Positions 11,496-21,876 of a DNA stretch of 64,000 nucleotides are shown one piece after another. Each line of letters starts with the position of its first letter. The first letter of the stretch is position 1. The DNA is from Rhabditoides inermis (lineage: Eukaryota > Nematoda > Chromadorea > Rhabditida > Rhabditidae), in assembly GCA_963966185.1 (NCBI GenBank), contig CAWZYM010000158.1, positions 366,001 to 430,000 of the forward strand, in the 5' to 3' direction. Below the pieces are notes generated by a model that saw only the letters and a list, made by a program, of their open reading frames with translations, searched no databases and was not told where the DNA came from. The position numbers and the translations under genes are program-made.

Positions 11496-13729
11496 TCACT
11501 GCTTGGTCTCCTTGTATAGGTCGTCGAGTGTGGTTGGCATGGGTCGGTTCTTGGTCTCTGGCATGAACACACACCCGACTGCACTCGCCACGCACAGCAG
11601 ACCGGTGAGGATGTAGGTGAACGTGGGGTAGTCCTTCTTCTGCAATGGAAAGAGAGTGGAAGGGTCTGTGCCTTTCTCGCTTACCACATGTTTGAAGACG
11701 GGCGCAGTGAGTATGCCGAGGCTCTGTGGCACGTTGATAATGGAGAAGGCGAACGAGCGAACGCACGTCGGGATCCTAGGAAGGATGGACGGATGGAGTG
11801 CAGCCACTCACATTTCACTCGCGTAGATCGGGTGGACGGCGTAGCTGAAGTTGTTGAACGTCTTGGCGACCAACATGAGACCCATGTACGCGGACAGCCA
11901 GTCGGATGATTCTAAACAAGTGGGTGGAGGGCAATAAGTGAATGAGTATGTTACCTGGCGCCCACGCGGCTGCACCCATGGCAATGCCTGTGAGCAGAAG
12001 GGAGATGAGGGTGAGTGGGCGGCGGCCAAAGTACATCATAGCAGGGATGACGAGGAGCCCACCGGGTATGTCTATGAGTGCAGTGAGGAGGAAGGGGAAC
12101 ACCTGTCCGCCCTCGTCGTCCACTGCCGCCATCGAGATGGCAAAGTACACGAACGACATGGTGAACCTGGCAGGAATGGAGACGGCATCGACATGCAACA
12201 CTCACTGTATCCATCCATTGATGAGCAGCAGCTTGAGCATGCGTCGATTGGCGAGCATGGCGCGCACTCCCGGGAACTCGGGCTCCTTGTCGCGTCTCTC
12301 CGACACCAGACACTCGCGCACCGGCAGCACTCGCTTGTTGCACGCGTCAGCTCGCGCCACGTACAACTTGACCCTCTCCGTCTTCTGCTTCTGTAGCAGC
12401 CAGTGCGGCGACTCGGGAAGAAACCTGAAAGATATGATATAAATTGTGATGAGGACATACCACATACCAGAAGTAGGAGAATGTGAGTACTCCCGGGAGG
12501 GAGACTCCCATGTAGAACCAGCGCCACTCGCGGGCGAGTTTTGTGATGAGAGCCACCCACGCCATGCCGAGAGACCTGAATGGATAGGAGTTGAATGAAA
12601 ACAGCCAACCGACCAGGCAATGGTGTACACGAGTGTGATCCATGCGCGCGACTTGTTGGAGACGAGTTCGTAGGTGAGAATGTTGGAAATGGAGAGGAAC
12701 GAGTCGGAGGTGGCTCCGATGAGGAGACGAAGCAGAATGAACACCCAGTACGAGTCGGCCACCCATGGGAGAAGGCACGACAAGGTCACACTGCAAATCG
12801 TAGTCACTCATCACTCTGCACACACACCTGATTGCGGTGTTGAGTAGGAGCAGCGGGCGGCGTCCGAATCGATCTGCCAGAATGCACATGACGGGCACAG
12901 TGAAGATGGCGCCGATGGTGAATATGGTGGTGCCGCCCTCTTTGATCACCGCGTGGTCGCATCCGATGCCGTATTCTCGGATCTGCGACGTCACCGGGAT
13001 GGTTTCCTGGAACATGATAGAGATAGAGGCGAAGCACCAAACGGTGGATTACCTCTATCCGTATCTGACTTGGCACGCAGTAGTTGGATTCGTTGTATGT
13101 GCAGCGAGATGTCAGAGGGATGAGAGACTGTAAGTATTGAAGTTTGAGGTTGTTGAAACTGCTGTCTTGCTGACGTTGTTTCCTCCGAGAGCGCAGTTCA
13201 TTTTTGGTTCGATAAGGGTGAACGAAGTGACAAAGAATGCAGCGGAGTAGACAAAGTTGAGCATTTGACAGAGGAAGTAGCCAAACAGTTGGTATCTGCA
13301 ATGGAGAATCAGATCCGTCCCTTATTGCCCACTCACTTTCCGTATCCGTACCAGTTGAGCATCTTGTCGGCGTCGATGTGCGTGTAGTCCTCGTCGGTGA
13401 CGTCAGAGCTGTATTAGGTTTACAGTAATCGACGAAGTGTGGACATGAACCTACTTTAATGGTCCCTGCGACTGTAGCGTCACATCTTCTGTCGATTGCT
13501 GTGTGTCCTTGCGAGATACTTCAGAGTTCAGATCGACGGAAACGAGGTCTGAACCCTATTGTTTATCATCAGATAGTAGTCTCAAGAGTACCGTTTCCAG
13601 CATTGGATGCTTGCGCTTTGGGATTGGTGGATGAACGAGTAGAGGCATCCTGATGAGTATTTTCATTAAATAACGCAACTAGCAACGTACCCGTTGGCGA
13701 GTGTGGGCGTGGGCAGGAGTGCCTTGCAT
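11496..13729 (-). CDS. SLC22-like organic ion transporter (MFS)
   Basis: Plasma-membrane carrier of the major facilitator superfamily, most like organic cation/anion transporters; the substrate cannot be read from sequence. Fourteen exons on the minus strand join in frame from 13729 to 11496 and give 562 residues, near the family norm. Features in order: a Ser/Thr/Gln-rich N-terminal cytoplasmic segment, TM1 (YFLCQMLNFVYSAAFFVTSF), a Cys-containing extracellular loop (LTSRCTYNESNYCVPS), the MFS signature LADRFGRRP at about residues 196-204, PESPHWL after TM6, the second-half signature YFGRRPL, and the final PETKNRP motif. The stop codon overlaps a possible donor (AGTGAGT), so a further C-terminal exon is conceivable but not needed. 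Confidence 0.88.
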
Positions 13730-13827
13730 AGTGTCAGTAGTCGAGTGACCGAGTGACCGAGTGACGGTGTGACCGGTCAAGGGGCGAGTGGGACGAGGAA
13801 TGACTGGTGGAGAGGGAAGGGGGAATG

Positions 13828-14751
13828 ATGGGGGATGGGATGATTGCATTGCAGGAGTGGACTGTGTGGATCGGGGCGGAGAGTCTCTCCGACGTCTCGG
13901 TGCTCGACATCCAGTCCTCCATCTGTGCCGCCCTCAACTCGCGCGTCCGTCTCCGCTGGAGCTGCGGAGTCGCCGCCAACGGAGCTGTCAGTGTTTACAA
14001 GTTGATGATTATTTGTAGATGTAGATAGGTCTGTGTCGTTCAGCCTGTTGCAATCATATTCGTATGTGTTGCGTAGTTATCATTATCCAACGATTCCAGG
14101 TGACTGGCTGTGCTATCAACCAGTCTGAGAGGGACGCTCTTCGTGCGTCGATAGACTACTGCACTGCCAGGGAGTTCGTGCCGCCCCTCGATCCCGACTA
14201 TGTCAGGTACGGCATCTCCCTCCCTCTTCTCCGATCTCCCTCCGATCCCTTTCTCTAAACACTCCCTCCCTCGCTGTCTTCCTCTCTCTTGTTCCCTTTG
14301 TCATTCATCTCCGATCCTTGTACTTGCAGGCTGTCGTTCATCCCTGTGCGAGGCGCTCCGTGCAACGAGCAGCGCTATGTGATGGAGATACGCGTCACCC
14401 AGCTGCCAGAGACGGTATGAGGAGGGGGAGAGGAGTGTGCATGGGTTGTTGTAGATGTACCAGCTGTCGTCTGGCCGCATCTTCTACGAGAACAATGGAG
14501 TGGTGTCGCTGGCGAGTGGAATGGACTGTGTGCGCAGGGTGAGTGGGAGGGAGGGAGGACGGGAGAGGGAGGGTGTGTGGTTGTAGCTGCTGACGCGCTC
14601 TGCCTCGGAGCGCCAGTGGCTTCCGGAGCTGCACCTCTCCAAGAAGGGGGTGGAGAGGCGTCGGCGTGCGGGTCTGGCTCTGGGAGTCGGCGCGGCTGCC
14701 CTCGGATGCGTAGCCCTCGGGTGGTGGATCGCCAGGAGAAACAAGAACTAG
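13828..14751 (+). CDS. Tail-anchored Schlafen/AlbA_2-like protein
   Basis: Five exons (13828-13986, 14100-14206, 14330-14414, 14455-14538, 14587-14751) give 199 residues. The order of motifs matches the Schlafen AlbA_2 fold: a helix with Ile then ICAALNS, the strand-turn CGVAANGAVTGCA, an FVPPLDPDYV segment followed by LSFIPV, YVMEIRV, and GRIFYENNGVVSLAS before a C-terminal helix. Residues 173-194 are a single hydrophobic helix flanked by Arg/Lys (VERRRRAG before, ARRNKN after), a classic tail anchor for the mitochondrial outer membrane or ER. C. elegans has small Schlafen-like proteins of this layout, SLFL-3 and SLFL-4, that join TOFU-1/TOFU-2 in the piRNA 5'-end nuclease PUCH; similarity to these is my inference. 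The exact start is uncertain: ATTGCATTGCAG at 13843-13854 could also be an acceptor. Confidence 0.65.
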
Positions 14752-15082
14752 ACCAAGAGGCATTCCTAGACATTGATTGTGTTACTCTCATTATGTTTTG
14801 GATGTTCAGTTAGATTGTTGAGCTTTACTGTTGAAGATCTGCTGTTTTTGTTGTGAACTCACGAGTTGTCGATGTTTGCGACGCGAAAGAAGGATTAAGG
14901 TTCTACTAACGGACACGCCGTGTATTTTGATGTTATTGAACGATGAACAGTTTGTTGTTGGAGTGTGTGTTGTGAGGTGGCTACCCATTCGTTACCAACG
15001 ATGTGATATCTTCCAATGATGATTGTTTGTATGGTTGAAATCGATTCGAAAACCTTGCAGACCGAATCGTCGGAGCGTCGTC

Positions 15083-16584
15083 ATGTCGGTGAGTCTCGTT
15101 CCATTTGTTGTTTTCACCGGTCACATATGTGTTTGCAGTTCGCGGGTTTTCTGGACATCGCTCGGAAGGACGTGGACGTTCCAGCAAAGGCGCCGAAGGA
15201 GCTGCTCCTCCCACAACATGTACAGTTCATCGACAAGTACATGAGGGACAAGGAGGGATATGTGAGTGATGAGTCGATGAGTCATTCAGGTGTTATGGTT
15301 AGTGCCTGGTCACGGCGCAACGCGCGATGACGCGCGTCGTCATTTCGAGACGAGACAACGCGGCGCGTTGATTCGGGATTCTCGAATGCGAGAAATGAGC
15401 GGCGTGATTGCACGCCCATGCCACGCGCGCTGACCGGCGCGCGTTGTTTCGGGATTTTTGACGGGCAAAGCGTGATATCACGCTGCCACTCATTCGAGAT
15501 TCGCGAAAGCGTTAGTTCGGGATCGCGCGTCATTTCGAGACGCCTGCATCCCATGCACGGCCTCCTCATTGCCTTTCTCATAAATGAGACTGTTGAGAAT
15601 TGAGACAAATCATGTGGCATTATCGAAACAAATTGCATAATTTTCCAATTATCACGGCCCACCGGTCGCTTCATCTCTCCAATCCCAAATGAACGCGCGG
15701 CGGCGTTGTTTCGGGATTTTCTGACTTCTCCAACTACCACGGGCGTTATTTCGGGACTCTCGACTTCGAGACTTTTGCCGCGCGTTCATTTCACGTGGCG
15801 CGATTTCGGGAAAAGCGTGGCGTGATGGAATGACGGCCACACGCCGAGACAAAATCGCGCGTGAAACAACGTCGTTGCGCCGTGACCATGCACTAGTTAT
15901 GGTGATCATGGTAAATGGGAACAAATTACAAAATTGCTTGATGATGGGATGCCTTCTAGGAATACGTGATGGCGGAGCCGCTGCGAGTATCGGGCATCTA
16001 CTGGTGTCTGTCTGCGCTCGACATTATGGGAGAGGTGCGCATCTCTCCTCCTCTCCTCCTCTCCTCCTCTCCTCCTCTCCTCTCCTCTCTCTCTCTCTTT
16101 CTCTTTCTCTTTCTCTTTCTCTCTCCTTCACTCACCTCTCTCCACCCCCCGTCTCTTCCAGTTGTCCCGCGCTGACACGGATGGCATCGCGGCGTACATG
16201 TGTGAGTGTCGGAGGGAGGACGGCGGGTACGCACCCGCCCCGCAACACGACTCCCACCTACTACACACACTCTCGGCTGTACAGGTACGGGGAGAGGGTG
16301 GGAGAGGGGGGACTATGGGTGTGTCAGGTGCTGGTGCTGCTGGAGCGTCGCGATCTGATCGACGCGGATGCAGTGGCCGGGTACGTGAAGGCGCGCTTCA
16401 ACCCGGACGGCAGCTTCACCGGCGACGGAGCGAGTGAGTGGGGAGGAGGGAGGAGGAGATGAGTGTGTCTGTCTGCAGACGAGGTGGACACTCGCTTCTC
16501 GATGTGCGCCCTCGCCACTCTCCATCTCATCGACAGGATGGATGCGGTCGATGTGGACAAGGTGGGGAGAGGGAGAGGGAGAGG

Positions 16585-16616
<32 letters not shown>

Positions 16617-17301
16617 AGGGAGACATGACATGCTTAGGCCGCCCGCTTTGTGATGAGCTGCTACAACCCGGACGGCGGGTTCGGCACGCGGCCAGGCAGT
16701 GAGAGCCACGCTGGACAGGTAGGGAAGAGTGTCAGGGAAAGAGGTAGTAATGTCTACAGGTGTACTGTTGTGTGGGTGCTCTAAAGCTGGCGGGTTGGCT
16801 GGAGGCGATGGATCGGGAGAGGACTGCCGAGTGGCTGGCACAGAGACAGTGCGCCAGCGGGGGACTGAACGGTGAGTGGAGGGGGAGAGGGAAGAGTGAA
16901 AGGACAGACACGTGCAGGCCGTCCGGAGAAGCTGCCCGACGTGTGCTACTCGTGGTGGATCCTCGCCTCCCTCCACATGCTCGGCAGACTCGCCAACATC
17001 GACGAGGTGGGAGAAGAGGGAGTGATAGATTAGAACACGTCTCTCAGGTGGCGATGCGCCGCTTCATTTTCGCGTGTCAGGATGACGAGACGGGAGGATT
17101 CGCAGACCGACCGGGAGACTATGTGGGTGGTGGGGGAGGGAATGACGTCATGCTTGTGTGTTGCAGCCGGACCCCTTCCACACAGTGTTCGGAGTGGCGG
17201 CGCTGTCTCTCCTGGGCGGGGAGGGGGCCAAGGGACTGGAGCACGTCGATTCTCTCCTATGCATGCCCAAGAACAAGCTGCATGAATACGCCACCTGCTA
17301 A
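15083..17301 (+). CDS. RABGGTB: Rab geranylgeranyltransferase beta subunit
   Basis: Catalytic subunit that, with the alpha subunit and REP, attaches two geranylgeranyl groups to C-terminal cysteines of Rab GTPases. Eleven exons (15083-15088, 15139-15261, 15960-16034, 16162-16284, 16328-16433, 16479-16561, 16638-16718, 16760-16871, 16918-17006, 17048-17122, 17167-17301) give 335 residues, the usual length. The prenyltransferase QW-type repeats are clear ([55 protein letters not shown]). Zinc ligands Asp244, Cys246 and His296 are present in LPDVCYSWW and DPFHTVFG. The first exon has only two codons. Intron 2 is enlarged to 698 bp by a complete hAT-type element. Confidence 0.95.
15300..15895. 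mobile_element. Non-autonomous hAT-type element, 596 bp
   Basis: Terminal inverted repeats of 23 bases begin TAGTGC and end GCACTA, differing at one position, and the element is flanked by an exact 8-bp duplication GTTATGGT (15292-15299 and 15896-15903). An 8-bp duplication and ends fitting YARNG are the hAT hallmarks. The interior is GC-rich and built from many diverged short units around TTTCGGGA followed by TTTTTGAC or CTCGA, on both strands; no transposase is encoded. It sits inside intron 2 of the Rab GGTase gene without disturbing the exons. Confidence 0.88.
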
Positions 17302-17637
17302 TGGAGAAGAAAGTTATATCATTTTGTATGTTTTATTACGTTTGTATGTAAATATAATTTATTTATATGTATCCTTTTTGTTATGTATATAACATGCCAT
17401 TGTAATAAGAGGGATATAAATGACCCCTTTTTCACGCTCTATTAACGGCATACAATTATGTTACACAAAACCAATTTTTGATGTTTATCCAAACGCGAAC
17501 ACATTACACATCAACCAGAATCACATAACTTCTTTTAGGTGCACTCAATCAATAGAAAACGATTCACGTTCTGTCATCTAAGGAGTGGAAATCTTGTCAC
17601 CAGCGCCGGTATCCGCAGAGGAGCGATCAATCTGCGC
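17302..17637. other. 3' regions of two convergent genes
   Basis: AT-rich sequence following the Rab GGTase stop and following the end of the minus-strand membrane-protein gene. No further coding signal is seen. Confidence 0.6.
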
Positions 17638-17683
17638 GAGCTGATCAGGCAGCTAGATCTCAATCTAGCTGCCTGATCAGCTC
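17638..17683. repeat. Perfect 21-bp hairpin enclosing a stop codon
   Basis: Bases 17638-17658 and 17663-17683 are exact reverse complements separated by the 4-base loop CTCA. On the minus strand the loop contains the TGA stop (17662-17660) of the adjacent gene, so the last codons are repeated in inverted form as the first bases of the 3' UTR. Confidence 0.9.
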
Positions 17684-17864
17684 AGCCTGCCGCGCATTCT
17701 CGGCCGCCAGCCGCGCCCTCTCCTCGCTGGCGAAAGCAGCCATGGCAACCACCTGGTAGCCGTGCATCGTGGCGTAGACGCTGTCCCGCCACGCGCCCTG
17801 ACAAGTCAGTCTGTCCTCACGGCTGAACACTCACGATGTGCTGGATGCGGCACTCGGAGTGGCT

Positions 17865-17911
<47 letters not shown>

Positions 17912-18291
17912 ACCTCTCCCTTGCCGATGTAGTTGTTCTTGAAAGTGTCGTAGTCAATCTGGATGTTGCGTTTCATCGCGGAAATCGCGTTTCGCTTTCC
18001 ACTCAAAGTACACCAACAGAATGCGATGAATCCGATGAGAGACAACCCGAACACCCCATCCTAAACAGTGTGTCTCTTTCACCCCCCCCCTTCTCCTCCT
18101 ATTTGTCTCCCTCGCACCGTCGGGTTTTCATTGTGATTGTGATCCTTGTTGGTAGAGCGGGACAGAAACACAGGATGCACTGTCCGCACCCAGCGAACTG
18201 AACTCAGCCCTCCCTTCCTCCCCCTCCTCCCCCTCTCTACCTTGCTGTGGATGGGTGGGGTGGTCATCGCTGCGATCGAAGTCGCCATCAT
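17660..18291 (-). CDS. Unrecognised small membrane protein
   Basis: Minus-strand exons 18291-18118, 18060-17914, a short exon ending at 17834, and 17797-17660 can be joined to a protein with one clear hydrophobic helix (GVFGLSLIGFIAFCWCTLSG), then a soluble part (IQIDYDTFKNNYIGKGE) and a C-terminal helix rich in Ala, Glu and Arg ending ELIRQLD. The family is not recognised. The third exon is uncertain: the good acceptor after the (CT)n run gives a frameshift, whereas a weaker GAG acceptor nine bases later keeps frame. The beginning is also tentative; an upstream exon may exist at about 18310-18400. Confidence 0.5.
17870..17910. repeat. (GA)n microsatellite forming most of an intron
   Basis: About 20 GA dinucleotides make up most of a 51-base intron of the minus-strand membrane-protein gene; read on the coding strand it is a (CT)n polypyrimidine tract next to the acceptor. 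Confidence 0.85.
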
Positions 18292-19220
18292 GGCAAAGGC
18301 AGCCAGTCGACGAAGAATCTCTGGAGAAGATGAGGATAGTGGGAGAGGGATCTATCGACCGCAGCGACCGGCGAGTGGACAATGATGACTATCTCATCTG
18401 CCCACTAGCTAACCGTCGTTGCGAAATCGTTGCGAAATCTCTCAAATACGAGTTACATATCAGTTATCAGTGCATACAAAACTAATGCACTCCATTTGTG
18501 AGTCTTCCTATTCCTATTTCTATACACTTTTATATAAGACTAAATCAATATAAGTGATCCGGTATCTAATTCTTTTCGAACTTCAAGAAATCTAATAAAT
18601 ATAATACGGTTTCCTAATGAACTTGTGTTCTTCCTCCTGAACAGCTAATTAGTTTGAATGTATAGCAGCAACACACATACAAATGTACCCACGAAAACTC
18701 ACTAACACGGGCAGCTTGCGCACTCGTCTTGGCGGATTCTCATGAAAACATGGTCATATACACAGTTTTTCATGCTAATTCCGAATATGTGCATAACTTT
18801 TCCTAAATGGTTGTTTGAAACCAATTTGGACAGCCACCGAATAGACTACCCATGAAAATAACCTGTCGACAGCAGCAGCGTGGCCGAATGGATAGTGAGT
18901 TGGAAAATGACAGTCAAAATGATAGAAGCGGTATCGATGCAATGCCGCTATGCGGCAAAACTTTTTGCCGGTTCTCTTTGGCGGCGTGATGTTTGAAGGA
19001 GTTCGTGTCTCCTGGCTCCTATTCCATCAAAAGAGAGAAGAATGTGATCAGAGTCGCAAGTTCGACCAATGCAATCCAACACAGCATCACCTTTATGCCA
19101 CTATCTACGCCGATGGGCGCCTGGGTGAAAAAAAGGTCTTTTTGTGATTGGTGAAGCGAACGGCATGTTTCCGAAGAAAGGAATAGTTGATACACATGAT
19201 AGACATGATACACATGATAG

Positions 19221-19966
19221 ATGCACATGATAGAATGGGTCAAATATTGTCTGTGTGATAGCAAGACTCCCAATGATATCGTTTTGCTTGTCTATTCATG
19301 GTCATCCTACACCGATCATCAAACTATTATCAACCATATGCCTGCCGGAAAAACCGTCACCGTCAAGAACATTCCACCCAAGGCAACATGCATGATACAG
19401 CCTCTCGACGTGTTCTTCTTTGGTCCGTTCAAACGATTTGTCAAGAAAATCCACTACCTTCTCGCAGTTATCAAACCGAACTTTCACGTGTATCCCCTTG
19501 ACAATCTCATACTAATCTACTCCATGACCCTCTATTAGAGATGGTCCGGTTAAACTCTTCACGGTTTTTCGGTTCGGTTTAACCGGTTAACCAAACCGAA
19601 ACTTCGAAAAACCGGTTCCGGTTAACCGGTTAACCGATTTTAAAACGGTTTTCGGTTAACCGGTTAACCGAACCGGTTAAATAACCGAAAACCGGAAAAA
19701 TAACCGAAATGACGGTTAACCGGACCATCTCTACCCTCTATGTGTTCTCTGACGACAAGTTCTTTTACATGAAGCAATATGCTTGGCACAAGTCTGGATA
19801 CACCGATTCCCGTCCTCCAACGTTTGTCACTCCAGCGGATTACTGTTTCAAAAGAACCGTCAAAACAAAATGCCACACATGTCCCACTCCTTCCTTCATT
19901 ATATGTCCCCGTTGCGAAAAGTATTATTGCTTTGATTGTATGGTTATGAACAAGCATCGTTGCTAG
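19221..19966 (+). pseudogene. DDE transposase remnant, interrupted
   Basis: The upstream part reads in frame through LVYSWSSYTDH, IPPKATCMIQPLDVFFFGPF and a Lys-rich helix, resembling the last catalytic part of DDE_1 (pogo/Tigger-type) transposases, where the conserved QPLD motif occurs. The frame is cut at 19535 by a 198-bp MITE and resumes at 19742. After the insertion it continues to a Cys-rich tail with CxxC pairs (CHTCPTPSF, CPRCEKYYCFDC), probably zinc binding. The N-terminal DNA-binding region and first catalytic Asp are not recognisable, so this is a remnant. Confidence 0.65.
19536..19733. mobile_element. hAT-type MITE nested in the transposase
   Basis: A 198-bp element with inverted ends TAGAGATGGTCCGGTTAA and complement, flanked by an exact 8-bp duplication CCCTCTAT (19528-19535, 19734-19741). 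The interior is made of GGTTAACC palindromes and Cs and Gs in CCGGTT/AACCGG units. Ends fit the hAT YARNG rule but have no sequence similarity to the 15300-15895 element, so it is a separate family. Confidence 0.9.
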
Positions 19967-20432
19967 AAACGATTCTCGAAATAAATTTGTGCTTATTATA
20001 TAAAGTTGTTATTATTCATTCTTGCAAAACGTTTTGCCGCATAGCGGCATTGTATCGATACCGCACCTGTGATTTTGACTGTCATTTTCAACGTTCCAAC
20101 TCACTATCCATTCGGCCACGCTGCTGTTGTCGACAGGTCATTTTCATGGATAGTCTATTCGGTAGCTGTCCAAATTGGTTTCAAACAACCATTTAGAAAA
20201 AGCTATGCTCATATTCCGAATCAGCATGAAAAACTGTGTATATGGCCATGTTTTTATAAGAATCCGCCAAGACGAGTGCGCAAGCTGCCCGTGTAAAACA
20301 CAGCCAGCAGACAATACCCTTTATTCCAAACGCGTTAATTTCTTCGAAAGCAAAACCAGTTTCGAGGTGACTTGATAATGAGAGAGACGTATTTGTTGTA
20401 AGTAGGATGCGAACGAGGCGTCTTGGGTGGTC

Positions 20433-20714
20433 CTAGTCGCGCGACGCAAGCAGAAAACTGCCCTGAAGAGAGAAATACAACGAGGTACGGTACTGGTGCC
20501 CTACAGTAAGCCCAGGATACAGTATACGTACCCATTTTCCCTCTTTGAGGATAAAGGAGCGGTTGTCTTCGCAATTGAGGGCCACGGTGCGATCTCCGTT
20601 CGCTTCGGAAGCGAACCGGACGAGCCCGTTCGGAACCTTCAACGCCACCGCCGAGACGAACGAGTTCTGCAATCAGCTCTCTCTCCCTCTCTCTCTCTCT
20701 CCCTCTCTCTCTCT

Positions 20715-20745
<31 letters not shown>

Positions 20746-21433
20746 CCCTCCCCCCTCTCTCTCTCTCCCCCCTTCCACTCTCTCCCTCTCACCTCGTACT
20801 CGGCAAAACTCTTAATGCTGTGAATGGTGGATGATCCAGTAGAGGCAGACGAGCCAATCGACGAGTTCAGAGTCGAGTTACTGTAACACAGTTTGAATAT
20901 ACTGTACGTTGAAATTAGGTAAACGATACATGAAAATACTGTCTTGTACCGTACCGATCGCACAGATGGGCGAGTTGGCCGACAGTGTACGCGACGCGGC
21001 CTTTGCTGGTGAGAAAGCCACGGGAGGAGAGCTCCGCCTCCGTGATGTTGCTAGAGGGGGGAGGGTGAGAGAGAGAGAGATAGAGGGGGAGAGAGAGAGA
21101 TCAGCCCTACCCGTTTGCGGGCTTCGGATGGCGACGCAAGTTCTGCAGCGCCACCTCGTCCAGATACCTGCCAATCAATCGATCACCAATCGATAGTCGA
21201 TCGATATCTCTTACCCGTGCTGGTACTGGATCTGCTCGAACGTCGGCTGCGGGTAGTCGAGCTGGTTCACCGGAATCGGCACCTAGGTGAACGGTACGGT
21301 AGGAGTACTGTAGCTACCGTACCTCCTCGACGTCGGACACGATATGCACGTGGGGAGAGCGGGGCTCGCGGTGGCTGGTGCGGCGCGAGGAGCGGCGATG
21401 GGAGGAGCGACGGCGGTGGGAGGGGGAAGACAT
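20433..21433 (-). CDS. Unrecognised protein, 194 aa
   Basis: Seven minus-strand exons (21433-21323, 21282-21215, 21167-21111, 21050-20955, 20880-20793, 20666-20532, 20462-20433) join in frame. The ATG directly follows TCTCTCCACAG, a likely trans-splice acceptor. The protein starts with a Ser/Arg/His-rich basic segment, then VPIPVNQLDYPQPTFEQIQ, a helical part with VALQNLRRHP and TVGQLAHLCDR, a Ser/Thr-rich spacer, and a C-terminal beta-rich part (NSFVSAVALKVPNGLVRF, TVALNCEDNRSFILKEGKW). No signal peptide or membrane segment. I do not recognise the family. One intron (20667-20792) is nearly all CT dinucleotides. Confidence 0.72.
20681..20792. repeat. (CT)n tract within an intron
   Basis: Runs of CT with CCCT interruptions fill the fifth intron of the minus-strand gene. 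Open frames across it (Ser/Leu or Arg/Glu repeats) are artefacts. Confidence 0.9.
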
Positions 21434-21840
21434 CTGTGGAGAGGAGAGGGGTGGGAGAGGAAGAGACCAAGGACTCACCTGGCTGCCGCTCTGTGCGAGT
21501 GCGCGACCCGCGAGTGACGCCCTCCCCACTCCCCACTCCTCGCAGCGATTTCATCCAGACAGTGTGATTCTATCAAATCGACCACTCGGATACAATGTAG
21601 GCTAATGTGCGGCGTTCACAGACAAATGTCACGTTCGTCTCGCAAACTGTGTCCACTACTTCCAGCTATTCGAATCAGTTTTATCGTCATCATAATCATG
21701 ATAATACAGTGAAATTCGCATACAATCAATATACATATGTGACCCGCTGGATATGTAAAGTGGAGAAAAATTCGACAAACACACACAAGGCGACATCAAA
21801 AAGGCATGTTAAAGCATAGTCATGGAGATGGATGTGACCG

Positions 21841-21876
21841 TGACGTCATCCGGATGACGTCATCATGGTGACGTCA
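21841..21876. promoter_or_regulatory. Three perfect CRE/bZIP octamers
   Basis: TGACGTCA occurs at 21841-21848, 21855-21862 and 21869-21876, spaced 14 bases apart. The first two form a perfect 22-bp palindrome around TCCGGA. The third overlaps the stop codon of the zinc-finger gene. Binding by CREB/ATF-type factors is an inference. Confidence 0.5.

Larger units (their letters stand above)
18706..20293. mobile_element. DNA transposon with ~300-bp inverted ends
   Basis: Bases 18706 to about 18975 return in inverted, roughly 88-92% similar form at about 20028-20293. The ends read CACGGGCAGCTTGCGCACTC. A trinucleotide TAA flanks both ends, a possible 3-bp target duplication. Inside lies a transposase-like reading frame on the + strand (19221-19966) that is interrupted by a smaller element. 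The long divergent arms and the broken frame indicate an old, inactive copy. Confidence 0.8.

Noticed and set aside
10126..11766. A 546-residue open frame on the minus strand
   Set aside because: It is antisense to the end of the HRI-like kinase and the following gene, is low-complexity in composition and has no conserved motif; the GC-rich codon pattern of the + strand genes creates it.
15300..15895. Open frames inside the hAT-type element
   Set aside because: They run through diverged subrepeats on both strands and contain no transposase motif.
18880..18960. tRNA-like string GTGGCCGAATGGATA
   Set aside because: It resembles an A-box, but no B-box, acceptor pairing or anticodon arm follows, and it lies in a transposon arm with an inverted copy.
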